Made by a program: the position numbers and the translations under genes. The notes under the pieces are model-generated. The model was given only the letters and a program-made list of their open reading frames with translations, searched no databases and was not told the origin of the DNA. A DNA stretch of 64,000 nucleotides from positions 145,613 to 209,612 of the forward strand of contig CAVSZA010000072.1 in assembly GCA_963732095.1 (NCBI GenBank), given 5' to 3'. Source of the DNA: AP-15 sp963732095. Lineage in GTDB: Bacteria > Pseudomonadota > Alphaproteobacteria > ATCC43930 > CGMCC-115725. Shown here piece by piece: positions 26,376 to 34,550 of this stretch. Every line of letters starts with the position of its first letter. The stretch's first letter is position 1.

Positions 26376-27554
26376 ATGACCGACACGGCGACGATGGTGG
26401 CCCTCGGTGAGGATTATCCCGAACTGCGAGAATCGGTGCGCAAGATCTGCGAGCGCTACCCCGGCGCCTATTGGCGCAAGCTCGAGGCGGAGCAGGCCTA
26501 CCCCACCGAGTTCATCACCGAGTTGACGCAGAGCGGCTTTCTCGCCTCGCTGATCCCCGAGGAATACGGCGGCTCAGGACTGCCGTTGCGGGCCGCCGCC
26601 GTGATCCTAGAGGAGATCAATGCCTCGGGCTGCACCGCGAGCCAAGGCCATGCGCAGATGTACATCATGGGCACCGTATTGCGGCACGGCAGCGAGGAGC
26701 AGAAGCAGCGCTATTTGCCGAAGATCGCGTCCGGCGAACTGCGATTGCAGGCCTTCGGGGTGACCGAGCCGACTACCGGCTCCGACACGACAAAACTCAA
26801 GACCCGCGCGGTGCGGCAAGGCAACCACTACGTCATCAACGGGCAGAAGGTATGGACCTCGCGCGCCCGGCACTCGGATCTGATGCTGCTGTTGGCGCGC
26901 ACGACCCCGGTCGACGAGGTCAAGCGGCGCACCGACGGATTGTCCGTCTTCCTTGTCGATCTGCGCGAGAACCTCGGGCAGGGCGTCGAGATCCGCCCGA
27001 TCGAGGCGATGATCAATCACAACACGACCGAGGTGTTCTTCGACAATCTCGAAGTGCCGCCCGAGAATTTGATCGGCGAGGAGGGCAAGGGCTTCCGCTA
27101 CATCCTCGACGGGATGAATGCCGAGCGCATCCTGGTCGCGCAGGAATGCATCGGCGACGGGCGCTGGCTGTTGCAGAAGGGTATCGATTACGCCAAGGAG
27201 CGGATCGTCTTCGACCGGCCGATCGGACAGAACCAGGGGGTGCAGTTCCCGCTCGCCCACGCCTATGCCGAGCTCGAGGCAGCCGACATGATCTGCCGCC
27301 GGGCCGCCGCCCTCTTCGACGACGGCAAGGAATGCGGCGCCGACGCCAACATGGCGAAATTGCTCGCTTCGGAAGCGACCTGGCACGCTGCCGAGGCGAC
27401 CTTCGCGACCTTCGGCGGCTTCGCCTTCGCGAAGGAATACGACATCGAGCGCAAATGGCGCGAGGCCCGCCTCTACCAGACCGCCCCGATCTCGACCAAC
27501 CTGATCCTCGCCTATCTCGGCCAGCACGTGCTGGGGATGCCGCGGTCGTATTAA
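26376..27554 (+). CDS. Acyl-CoA dehydrogenase
   Basis: 392 residues, FAD-dependent: N-terminal helical domain ending in LIPEEYGGSGLPLRAAAVIL, FAD/substrate loop QAFGVTEPTTGSDTTKLKT, beta-domain INGQKVWTSRARHSD, and C-terminal domain with YAKERIVFDRPIGQNQGVQF and TFATFGGFAFAKEYDIER. Introduces the alpha,beta double bond in an acyl-CoA and passes electrons to ETF. ATG 26,376 after GGAAAGGAG. Likely acts with the CoA-transferase and other catabolic genes of the region. Confidence 0.93.
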   Translation: MTDTATMVALGEDYPELRESVRKICERYPGAYWRKLEAEQAYPTEFITELTQSGFLASLIPEEYGGSGLPLRAAAVILEEINASGCTASQGHAQMYIMGTVLRHGSEEQKQRYLPKIASGELRLQAFGVTEPTTGSDTTKLKTRAVRQGNHYVINGQKVWTSRARHSDLMLLLARTTPVDEVKRRTDGLSVFLVDLRENLGQGVEIRPIEAMINHNTTEVFFDNLEVPPENLIGEEGKGFRYILDGMNAERILVAQECIGDGRWLLQKGIDYAKERIVFDRPIGQNQGVQFPLAHAYAELEAADMICRRAAALFDDGKECGADANMAKLLASEATWHAAEATFATFGGFAFAKEYDIERKWREARLYQTAPISTNLILAYLGQHVLGMPRSY

Positions 27555-27650
27555 GCCCGGAAGACGCAAATAGGTATGCGTCATCTGTGGATGACGCCAT
27601 TCTAGCCGTTCGCGTAAAGTCGGTAGAGCTACCGACGAAAGGAGGCCGCG

Positions 27651-27974
27651 ATGCTGACGATGTGGGTAAAGGTCCGGGTGAAGCCTGGCGAGCGCGAGCG
27701 CTTTCTGAAGGCGATCGAGGTGGATGCTCTCGGTTCCGAGCGGGACGAGCCGGGGTGCATGCGCTTCAACGTCCTGCAGGACGGGCAGGACCAGAACGTC
27801 TACTACTTCTATGAAGTCTACCGGGACGAGGCGGCGCTCGAGGCGCATCGGGCGGCGCCCCACTACGCAATCTGGCGCGCGGCGGCGGACACCTTGGACG
27901 GCGCGCCCGAGGCGACGCGCTGCCAAACTGTATTTCCAGCCGCAGCCGGGTACTGGGAGCGTAAAAGCTCCTGA
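27651..27974 (+). CDS. ABM-domain protein (antibiotic biosynthesis monooxygenase/LsrG fold)
   Basis: 107 residues, ferredoxin-like dimeric alpha-beta barrel: WVKVRVKPGERERFLKAIE, DEPGCMRFNVLQDGQDQNVY, YYFYEVYRDEAALEAHRAA. Members are cofactor-free monooxygenases, isomerases or stress proteins. AAAGGAGG directly before ATG 27,651. The C-terminus (PEATRCQTVFPAAAGYW) is slightly longer than usual. Downstream of acyl-CoA dehydrogenase, same strand. Confidence 0.85.
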   Translation: MLTMWVKVRVKPGERERFLKAIEVDALGSERDEPGCMRFNVLQDGQDQNVYYFYEVYRDEAALEAHRAAPHYAIWRAAADTLDGAPEATRCQTVFPAAAGYWERKSS

Positions 27975-27998
27975 ATCATAGCCCGTTGACGGGGCTCG

Positions 27999-28165
27999 TT
28001 GGCTCTTCCGGACGTAAACCGCAAATCACAGGGCGCGTTCAGCCTGCTCGTCTCGGGGCGCTTTGGCCCCCTGTTCGCGACGCAGTTCTTGTCGGCCTTC
28101 AACGACAATGCGTTGCGCAACGCCCTGGTGCTGATGATCGCCTATCGTGCCGCTGTTTTGGCGCA
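27999..28165 (+). pseudogene. MFS transporter (LplT-like), N-terminal fragment only
   Basis: Begins as the first helices of a lysophospholipid-type MFS carrier: LLVSGRFGPLFATQFLSAF then NDNALRNALVLMIAYRAAVL. After about residue 55 the similarity ends abruptly and the frame runs antisense through the ydcF-like gene. The rest of the ~420-residue gene is missing, so a deletion or misjoin lies near 28,160-28,195. The start codon would be TTG. Confidence 0.65.
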
Positions 28166-28189
28166 CGTTGCCCCGGTTCACCGTAGCCC

Positions 28190-28665
28190 AGTCCGCGTGA
28201 TCCGGCGCGCAACAGGCTCCACGGCAGTGCAACGATCTCGCGAAAGGCCGCGCCGGCCGCCCGCCGAAGCGAGCGTGCCGGCACCGCGGCCCGCCCCGCG
28301 ACCCGCAGCCCGGCGAGGCGGAACAAGAGTGCCGCGCGCGGCAGGTGAACGCGGTCACTGACCAGCAGCACAGAGCCTAATCCCCGCGCACTCAGCAGCC
28401 GCGCGGTCTCGCGCGCATTTTCGAAGGTATCGCGGGAAACGGGGTCGACCAGCATTGCGGTCTCGGGAACCCCGTGAGCAATCGCCGTCCGCCGCATGAT
28501 TTCCGCTTCGGGCAGCGGTCGACTGCCGCCGCCCGAGAGCACGAGCAGCGGGGCCGCGCCTGCCTCGAAGAGCCGGATGCCAATCCCCAACCGTCGTTTC
28601 AGCGCCGTCGAACCAGGGCAGCCGAGGACGACGATGGCATCGGGCTTAGAGCATCTGGCCGCCAT
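28190..28665 (-). CDS. YdcF/DUF218 (ElyC-like) family protein, 3' end altered
   Basis: DUF218 domain: DAIVVLGCPG, LLVLSGGGSRPLPEAEIM, GVPETAMLVDPVSRDTFENA, VLLVSDRVHLPRAALLF. Usual family length is ~180-200. Start at ATG 28,665 overlaps the last ~20 bases of the SDR gene, so coupled. The reading frame stays open to 28,099, but the last ~30 residues are Arg-rich and derive from antisense of the truncated MFS gene, so the true C-terminus was probably lost. Family members act in envelope polysaccharide metabolism or bind S-adenosylmethionine. Confidence 0.7.
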
Positions 28666-29395
28666 CGACGGCGATGTTCTGGCCGGTGACCCAGCTGGCA
28701 AGCGGCGAGCACAGGAACAGCGCAACCTGCGCGATTTCCTCCGGTCGGCCGAGCCGGCCGAACGGGATGCTCCTGAGGATGCCGGCGTAGAGGTGCGGAT
28801 TGTGGGCCTTGGCCCGCGCCCAGGTGCCGCCGGGGAACTCGATCGAACCGGGTGCGATGCAGTTGACCCGGATCCGCTTGCCGGCGAGCGCCGCGGCTTG
28901 GGTCAAGGTGTATTCCAGGATCGCGGCCTTGACGGCGCCGTAAGGCGGCGTGCGGACCGAAGCTTTGAACCCCGAGATCGACGAGATGTTGAGGATCGAG
29001 CCTGCCTCGGACTTTTCGAGGTAGGGCAGCGCCGCCCGCGTCGCCCGCACCGTCGCCAGCAGGTCGACCGAGATGCTGGCGGCCCATCCCGCTTCGTCGT
29101 CGCTGGTCCCGAAACCCGAGGCATTGTTGACGAGTATGTCGACGCCGCCGAGAGCGCCGGCCGCCTCTGCGACGTAGCGTGGAATGGCCGCGGCGTCCGA
29201 AAGGTCGCAGACCGCGGCGTGAGCGAGGCCGCCATGCCGGGCGATCTCGTCGCGGGTGGCTTCGAGCGCCTCGGCGCCGCGCGCACAAATCGACACGCCG
29301 GCTCCAGCCTCGGCAAAGGCAAGTGCGATCGCGCGCCCGATGCCGCGGCTGCCTCCGGCGACAATGGCGCGCTTGCCGGCAATATCGATCTTCAT
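28646..29395 (-). CDS. Short-chain dehydrogenase/reductase
   Basis: 249 residues, classical SDR: GGSRGIGRA nucleotide loop, VNNASGFG, catalytic Ser in ILNISSISGF, active site YGAVK, and C-terminal WVTGQNIAVDGGQML. GGAGGAAGC before ATG 29,395. NAD(P)-dependent reductase or dehydrogenase for a small catabolic alcohol or ketoacyl compound; exact substrate unknown. The divergent EthD gene starts 66 bases away. Confidence 0.9.
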   Translation of the reverse strand: MKIDIAGKRAIVAGGSRGIGRAIALAFAEAGAGVSICARGAEALEATRDEIARHGGLAHAAVCDLSDAAAIPRYVAEAAGALGGVDILVNNASGFGTSDDEAGWAASISVDLLATVRATRAALPYLEKSEAGSILNISSISGFKASVRTPPYGAVKAAILEYTLTQAAALAGKRIRVNCIAPGSIEFPGGTWARAKAHNPHLYAGILRSIPFGRLGRPEEIAQVALFLCSPLASWVTGQNIAVDGGQML

Positions 29396-29461
29396 GCTTC
29401 CTCCACAGGATGTTCCGGCGCAGCATGCGCTAGAGAACATGGCTACGGAAGGGCTTAGGCG

Positions 29462-29800
29462 ATGATCAAGAGCGTCTCGCTGCTGACCCGCAAGGCGGGG
29501 CTGTCGCACGAGCAATTCGTCCAGCACTGGCTCGAGGTGCATGCTCCTCTCGCACATGCGGTACCCGGACTGCGCCGCTATGTTCAGTCGCATATTGTCG
29601 GCGAGCGGACCCGGCCCGACATTCCGACCACGGATGTCGAAGTCGATGGAGTTGCCGAAACCTGGTATGACGATCTGCCCGCCATGGAGCGCGCCAACGC
29701 CTCTCCCGAAGCCAAGGCATTGCATGCCGACGGCGCCCTCTTCATCGGCCGGATCAAAAGCTTTCTCACCGAGGAGAAGGTGATCATCCCGCGGGAGTGA
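29462..29800 (+). CDS. EthD-domain protein
   Basis: 112 residues, ferredoxin-like fold of the EthD family (named from ethyl tert-butyl ether degradation): MIKSVSLLTRKAGLSHEQFV, HWLEVHAPLAHAVPGLRRYV, then VDGVAETWYDD. Conserved His in HWLEVHAPL. Likely a cyclase/decarboxylase-type accessory enzyme in a catabolic pathway. Divergent from the SDR gene; followed by a CTCTCC-type hairpin repeat. Confidence 0.85.
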   Translation: MIKSVSLLTRKAGLSHEQFVQHWLEVHAPLAHAVPGLRRYVQSHIVGERTRPDIPTTDVEVDGVAETWYDDLPAMERANASPEAKALHADGALFIGRIKSFLTEEKVIIPRE

Positions 29801-29808
29801 GCCGGCTT

Positions 29809-29851
29809 CTCCCTCTCCGCTCCTGGGGGCGGAGAGGGTCGGGGTGAGGTG
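29809..29851. repeat. CTCTCC-type palindromic repeat (family B)
   Basis: Hairpin 'ccctctccgc ... gcggagaggg' followed by 'tcggggtgaggtggg', right after the EthD stop. Same family as at 4,303, 15,275, 35,859 and 43,304. Likely serves as the mRNA 3' end. Bases 29,852-30,041 hold no gene, only a weak copy of the DUF5681 leader near 29,880. Confidence 0.65.
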
Positions 29852-30041
29852 GGGGAGGCCCGCTCCAGCTCTGTGCACTAGCTGTTTCTGCTGTTTTTTG
29901 CAGCGAAAATAGAGCGATCGGCTTCGCTCCGCCGCGGAGATCCTGGGTTGGAGCGCCGCGACGGGGCGCATTAACTGCGGCAATTCCGCTGTCGGTTTGC
30001 TGTCTTCCGCTGTATCGGGAGTGTGGCTCAAGCTCAGGTCC

Positions 30042-30536
30042 TTAGCGGGGCGTATACCCATAAGGATCCGGGCGGTGTGCCGACTGCGCGTCCTCCAGCT
30101 GCCGCAAGCGATTATCGAAATCGCTCGCGTCGATTGCCCGCAGAAAGCTTTCGATCATCTGCGACAGCGCGAACCCCTCGCCGGGGGTGATGCCGCCGCG
30201 CCCGACCGCGTCGGCGACCGCCTTTATCGCGCCAAGGATGTCGGCCGCGCTGTTGATCGGCGGCAGAGCGAGCTCGACCGAGCGGTCGCGGCGCGGCGCG
30301 ACGGTGCGGTCGAGACAGAGCCGCAATGCCGTCGGATCGCCGGCAAGGGCGAGTTCGACCGCCTTGCGGCTCAGCGCCGTTGCTTCGCCATCGAGCAACA
30401 GCTGTGCCGCCCGAGTAGACCGGTTCATTGAGCCGCGAGGCCGCCCGCCGGGATTTCCGGACCGCCCCTTCGCAAACGGTCGACCTCAACTCCTTTTTGC
30501 TGTTGTTGCTGTTTCCTGCAGAGAAATATCAGTCAT
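30042..30536 (-). pseudogene. DUF5681-family protein with in-frame TGA
   Basis: From ATG 30,536 the frame reads MTDISLQETATTAKRS, TGA (30,486-30,488), then GRPFAKGRSGNPGGRPRGSM and NRSTRAAQLLLDGEATALS to the stop at 30,042; 164 codons. The GRPFAKGxSGNPxGRPxGS motif and the RKAVELALAGDPTALRLCLDR segment define DUF5681. The TGA stands where the family has Arg (CGA to TGA is one change). Translation could restart at ATG 30,428, giving 128 residues without the motif. Function unknown; often near phage-derived genes. Either a fresh nonsense mutation or a sequence error. Confidence 0.72.
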
Positions 30537-30969
30537 CGCTCCACCTCGATCCGTCACCTTGGCGCCCGCCGCCGGATGCCCTCTGGAGACGGATACCATG
30601 AGATTATGGCAATTTTGTTGTTGCTGCACGAACCTCCGGTGGACGAGCCGGCGCGGCAGCAAGACGTAGCAAACGGTTTCTCGAACCGCTCGGCGGACGG
30701 ACTACCCATGAGCCGGGTGCAGCCCAATAGTTTTCGTGGTCGGTGCCGGGCGGCCGAAAGAATCTCCACCGTTAGCGAGAGAAGTTGCTCATAATGGCCA
30801 ATTATCGGCCGCGCGCTCCGTTGCAAAAACAAAACAATCTTGCAGCACTAGAGACATTGATATCAATACTTGAAGCGGTGCCGAATTCGTCGTCCGGCGG
30901 AGCCGTCCTCGCCATGTGGTGACGCTGGCGCGTCCGTCGGCGGTGGCTCTGAAAGGAGCAGAGCGAGCC
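30537..30969. other. Intergenic region with a conserved AAAATTGCCATAAT box
   Basis: Upstream region of the DUF5681 gene and, on the other strand, of the small membrane protein. On minus AAAATTGCCATAAT lies at about 30,604-30,617, followed by CTCATGG; the same box and CTCATGG occur at 21,622-21,635 next to another DUF5681-leader copy. This looks like a conserved promoter or operator. No gene recognised in the rest, which is more AT-rich toward 30,840-30,870. Confidence 0.4.
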
Positions 30970-31287
30970 ATGGACCTCTCGTCGCTCGCATCGTTGGGCA
31001 AGCTCGCAGGGGTGGGCGGCATAGCGATCGGCGCGGTAGTGTTGTTGGTACGGCCATTGATCGACAAGGCGGGCAAGGCCAAGCCCGAACAACTCGCCCT
31101 CTTCCGCCTGATCGCGATCGGTGCATTCGCTATCGGAGTGCTGGGCATCCTCGCGTGGGCGACGGGTACTGGTGGCGGCAGCACGCATGTCGATGTTGCG
31201 CCATGCGCCGTGGGCGCTGGGCGCGACGCCTCGGGCAACACGGTCAATTGCGGCACGGTGCCAAGTCCGCAGAAGGCAACGCCGTGA
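30970..31287 (+). CDS. Two-helix membrane protein, unknown function
   Basis: 105 residues from ATG 30,970 (AAGGAG 15 bases upstream). Two hydrophobic segments: LAGVGGIAIGAVVLLVRPLI and LFRLIAIGAFAIGVLGILAW, then a short periplasmic tail with two Cys (APCAVGAGRDASGNTVNCG). Its TGA overlaps the GTG start of the TPR protein gene (GTGA). The tail echoes the CSIATGGNATNNTVTCNFG segment at the N-terminus of that protein, hinting that both are exported and interact or share origin. Confidence 0.7.
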   Translation: MDLSSLASLGKLAGVGGIAIGAVVLLVRPLIDKAGKAKPEQLALFRLIAIGAFAIGVLGILAWATGTGGGSTHVDVAPCAVGAGRDASGNTVNCGTVPSPQKATP

Positions 31288-33181
31288 CCGCGCCGCGACC
31301 TTGGCTGGTGCTTGTCTTCGGCGCAATCCTGGTGCTGGCGCATCCGCACCTCGCAGCGGCGCTCGGCGACACCGACGTCAAGGCAGGCGCATGCAGCATC
31401 GCAACCGGCGGCAACGCCACGAACAATACCGTGACGTGCAATTTCGGACTGACGCCGGAGCAGTTACGGGAGGCGACCAAGGCCGCAGTCGCCGGAGCAA
31501 CCGAACCGCTGCTCGATCGGATCGACAAGGTCAGGACCGTGCTCGGGGTTACCAGGAGCGCGGCTGAGAAGCTGCTCAAGATCGCCGGTGAGCAACCGGA
31601 TGTGCCGGACGAAAAGCTGGCCGAGGTGCTGACCAGCGTTGCCGCGGACTACCAACGGCTGAAGGCGCAGGCTGCGGCGCTGAACCCCGACAACCCCACG
31701 GCGCGGGCGCTGGTGGCACAGGCGAAGGCTGCGATCGAAGCCGGCCAACTCGCACAAGCGCACGAACAGCTGCGGCAAGCGACGCAGGTGCAGCTCGCCG
31801 CCGCGCAAGAGGCGCGCAAGCTGCGCGAACAGGCCCAGGCCGCAGAGGACGCCGAGCTACTCGGCGCAGCGGCATCGACCGCGACCGAGGGCGACCTGGC
31901 GATGACGGAGCGGCATTACCCGCAGGCCGCCGATTTGTTTAAGCAAGCAGCGGAGCTGGTGCCAGCCGGACACCGGGACGATGCGACAGGTTATCTTGAG
32001 CGCCAAGCCGATGCGCTTTATCGCGAGGGCGACGAGCGCGGAAACAACGCCGCCCTGCAACAGTCGATCCAGACCCAGGATCTCGTGTTGCAGAACCGTA
32101 CGCGCGAGCGGGTGCCGCTCGACTGGGCGAGGACGCAGATGAACCTCGGCACCGCGCTTTTTAGGCTCGGGGAGCGGGAGAGCGGGACCGTGCGGTTGGA
32201 AGAGGCGGTTACGGCCTATCGCGCGGCGCTGGAGGAGCAGACGCGCGAGCGGGTTCCGCTCGACTGGGCGATGACGCAGATGAACCTCGGCAGCGCGCTT
32301 GCGAGGCTCGGGGAGCGGGAGAGCGGGACGGCGCGGTTGGAGGAGGCGGTTACGGCCTACGCGCGGCGCTGGAGGAATACACGCGCGAGCGGGTGCCGCT
32401 GCAATGGGCGATGACGCAGACCGGCCTCGGCGTCGCGCTTTTTAGTCTCGGGGAGCGGGAGAGCGGGACGGCGCGGTTGGAGGAGGCGGTTACGGCCTAT
32501 CGCGCGGCGCTGGAGGAAGAGACGCGCGAGCGGGTGCCGCTCGACTGGGCGAGGACGCAGATGAACCTCGGCGGCGCGCTTGCGAGGCTCGGGGAGCGGG
32601 AGAGCGGGACGGCGCGGTTGGAGGAGGCGGTTACGGCCTACCGCGCGGCGCTGGAGGAATACACGCGCGAGCGGGTGCCGCTGCAATGGGCGATGACGCA
32701 GACCGGCCTCGGCGGCGCGCTTTTTAGTCTCGGGGAGCGGGAGAGCGGGACGGGGCGTCTGGAGGAGGCGGTAACGGCCTACCGCGCGGCGCTGCAGGAA
32801 GGGACGCGCGAGCGGGTGCCGCTCGACTGGGCGACGACGCAGAACAACCTCGGCCTCGCGCTGGCGAGTCTCGGGGAGCGGGAGAGCGGGACGGGGCGTC
32901 TGGAGGAGGCGGTAACGGCCTACCGCGCGGCGCTGCAGGAAAGGACGCGCGAGCGGGTGCCGCTCGACTGGGCGATGATCACGGGCAATCAAGGCGTTGC
33001 GCTTATGCTGATCGCCGGACGGCTCGGCGATGTGCCTACAGCGCGTTCAGCTGTCCAGCAGATCGAGGTCGCCTTTGCAACAACCCGAGATGGCGGGAAC
33101 GCCCCCGCCGCCGCGTACTACGAGGCGCAACTGCCGAAGGCCCGATCCATTCTCGATCGGCTGACCGGCCGCAGCCAATGA
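31284..33181 (+). CDS. Secreted TPR protein with 47-residue tandem repeats, frameshifted
   Basis: GTG 31,284 overlaps the upstream gene. Signal peptide (PRPWLVLVFGAILVLA, cut near AAALG), a Cys pair (ACSIATGGNATNNTVTC), a helical region (residues ~60-230) and then repeats of the type TRERVPLDWAMTQMNLGSAL, LGERESGTARLEEAV, TAYRAALEE, period 47 residues/141 bases. At 32,360 one C is missing compared with sister repeats (cctacgcg versus cctaccgcg), which throws the frame; the sense resumes in the frame ending at 33,181. About 632 residues if repaired. Probably a protein-binding scaffold in the periplasm. Confidence 0.78.
32080..33000 (+). repeat. Tandem 141-bp repeats inside the TPR gene
   Basis: The block gcgagcgggtgccgctc begins at 32,104, 32,245 (one mismatch), 32,385, 32,526, 32,667, 32,808 and 32,949. 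Spacings are 141 except 140 between the second and third, which places the single-base deletion. Units alternate in part (eg ATG ACG CAG ACC versus ATG AAC), so copies homogenise by recombination and copy number may vary. Confidence 0.92.
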
Positions 33182-33282
33182 GAGTTATCGCGCAATCGGC
33201 TGGCGTGTTACGAAAATCAAAGACTTTCGGCAAATTGCACTGTCCTTTCTATCAAGGGATTACGGTTGCCGTGAAATAGGAC

Positions 33283-33387
33283 CGAAATGCAGAGGCCGAA
33301 GCACGGCGGCGACGGGCGCAAGGCGCTACGCTTGCCGAACTGGCGCACAGCTACGACGTGAGCCAAACCACGATTTCGCGCCCATGA
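33283..33387 (+). pseudogene. Resolvase/invertase C-terminal remnant (helix-turn-helix)
   Basis: About 35 codons: ARRRRAQGATLAELAHSYDV then SQTTISRP and TGA. This matches the C-terminal HTH of Tn3/Hin-type serine recombinases (..G.TLAEIARSYNVS..TISR). The catalytic domain is gone. Marks an old mobile element between the TPR gene and the MNT/HEPN remnant. Confidence 0.6.
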
Positions 33388-33430
33388 GCGGCGACTGACA
33401 AACACAGGATTTACATGCTATAGTAGAACA

Positions 33431-33724
33431 ATGAACAGTCAGGAGATCATTGCCAAACTGCGGGAGAACGAAACCGCCTTGCGCGCGCGGCGTCAGTCAC
33501 GCAGCGCTGTTCGGCTCCCGCGCGCGGCGACAACCGGCCCGACAGCGACATCGACGTTATGGTCGAATTTGATCCGGCGGCCCATGTCACGGTTTTTAAC
33601 TACGCCGGCTTGAAGGATTACATCGCAGGCCTGTTCGATGGGCCGGTCGATGTTGTCAGCCGAGAGGGGCTGAAAACCCTACGTTCGCCCCGCCGCGACG
33701 ACTGGCGCCATTTATGCGTTCTGA
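33431..33724 (+). pseudogene. MNT nucleotidyltransferase (antitoxin type), frameshifted
   Basis: Across three frames the sense is MNSQEIIAKLRENETALRA, GVSHAALFGSRARGD (breaks near 33,490 and 33,530), DSDIDVMVEFDPAAHVTVF, GPVDVVSREGLKT, then (break near 33,680) YVRPAATTGAIYAF and stop at 33,722-33,724. Catalytic GS and DxD are intact, so this is a MntA-like gene disturbed only by small indels. It overlaps the HEPN gene start (33,714) as in working HEPN/MNT operons. Confidence 0.7.
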
Positions 33725-33953
33725 CGCCGCGCTTCGCGACATCGCGCACCACATCGGTCTTGCCATTCAGTTCACCGCCAGCTTCGACTACGAGGCGTTC
33801 GTGGCCGACCCGCGCACGGTCTATGCCGTGACGCGCTGCCTCGAGATCATTTCCGAAGCATCGCGCCGCTTGCCTGACGATTTGAAGGCGCGGCATCCCT
33901 CGATCTGCGTGCAGCCCTGCGTCGAACATACAATCAGCCGATTGCCACCCTGA
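33714..33953 (+). pseudogene. HEPN-domain toxin (HepT/DUF86), 3'-truncated
   Basis: Starts MRSDAALRDIAHHIGLAIQF, then DPRTVYAVTRCLEIISEASR and LPDDLKARHP, typical of HepT ribonuclease toxins. The catalytic RxxxxH motif normally follows ~20 residues after RHP; here the frame changes and ends in CVEHTISRLPP, so that motif is lost. Partner of the MNT gene upstream. Confidence 0.65.
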
Positions 33954-34550
33954 GGACGACATGAGCGATGACCCGACGGGGACGCGAATTCGATGCCATC
34001 GAACTAGTGCTCCGAGTCATTCACACGATCCATCAAGGCAATGACGCACCATCGCTCATATCAAATCGCGCTGCACCGGCGAAGGAGGCTGTCAGGAAAT
34101 CGACGATTGGCTGGATCGACTTTGCGCGTCCTTCGAGACGGCCCGCTTCGCGGGCCTCCTCAGGATGAGGGTTTTCTTAATGCTATCAGAGGATTACCTC
34201 ATGCTGAGGAGCGCCAGGGGGCGCGTCTAGAAGCACGCACCGCCTCGCTGCAGCTCAGCTTTCGCTGCATTAAATCAATTTCCCGACAGTGGACCCCAAG
34301 TCTCCCATTCCGTCGTTCCCGCGCAAGCGGGAACCCAGGGATTTCAGTAACTTGCCCCCTGTTCATGCCAGGGGCAAGCTCTGGGCCCCCGCTTTTGCGG
34401 GGGCGACGATTGGAGAATGCTGCCAATTTGACTACAGCCTCCTTCGCCGGGAAAGCGCGGAGGGGGCGTCGAGCTGCATCAACTGAATGACTCTTCGCCG
34501 GGTTGCCGCCCTATCTGGTTGATTTTACCTTAAGGGCCACGCTCGCGGGA
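33954..34550. other. Repeat-rich intergenic region before hmgA
   Basis: No gene seen. Contains a palindromic stretch at about 34,140-34,215 ('cctcctcaggatgagg' and 'cctcatgctgaggag') and the family A palindrome at 34,311-34,408. Resembles the non-coding repeat islands of Rhizobiales genomes. No clear promoter for hmgA. Confidence 0.45.
34311..34408. repeat. Dispersed palindromic repeat (family A), nested hairpin copy
   Basis: Outer arms 34,311-34,340 and ~34,378-34,408 ('cgtcg.tcccgc.caagcggga.cccaggg' and complement). Between them a second perfect hairpin cttgcccc/ggggcaag at 34,351-34,379. Same family as 11,370-11,447 and 44,663-44,709. Confidence 0.78.

Noticed and set aside
26607..27926. 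439-codon minus-strand frame
   Set aside because: Antisense shadow of the acyl-CoA dehydrogenase and ABM genes, common in GC-rich DNA.
32357..32992. Minus-strand frame with repeated PVERHPLARPFLQRRAVGRYR-type units
   Set aside because: Repeats only mirror the tandem TPR repeats on the plus strand; not an independent repeat protein.
32080..33000. CRISPR-like periodicity
   Set aside because: Direct repeats are 141 bp, coding and without spacers; they encode TPR-like units.
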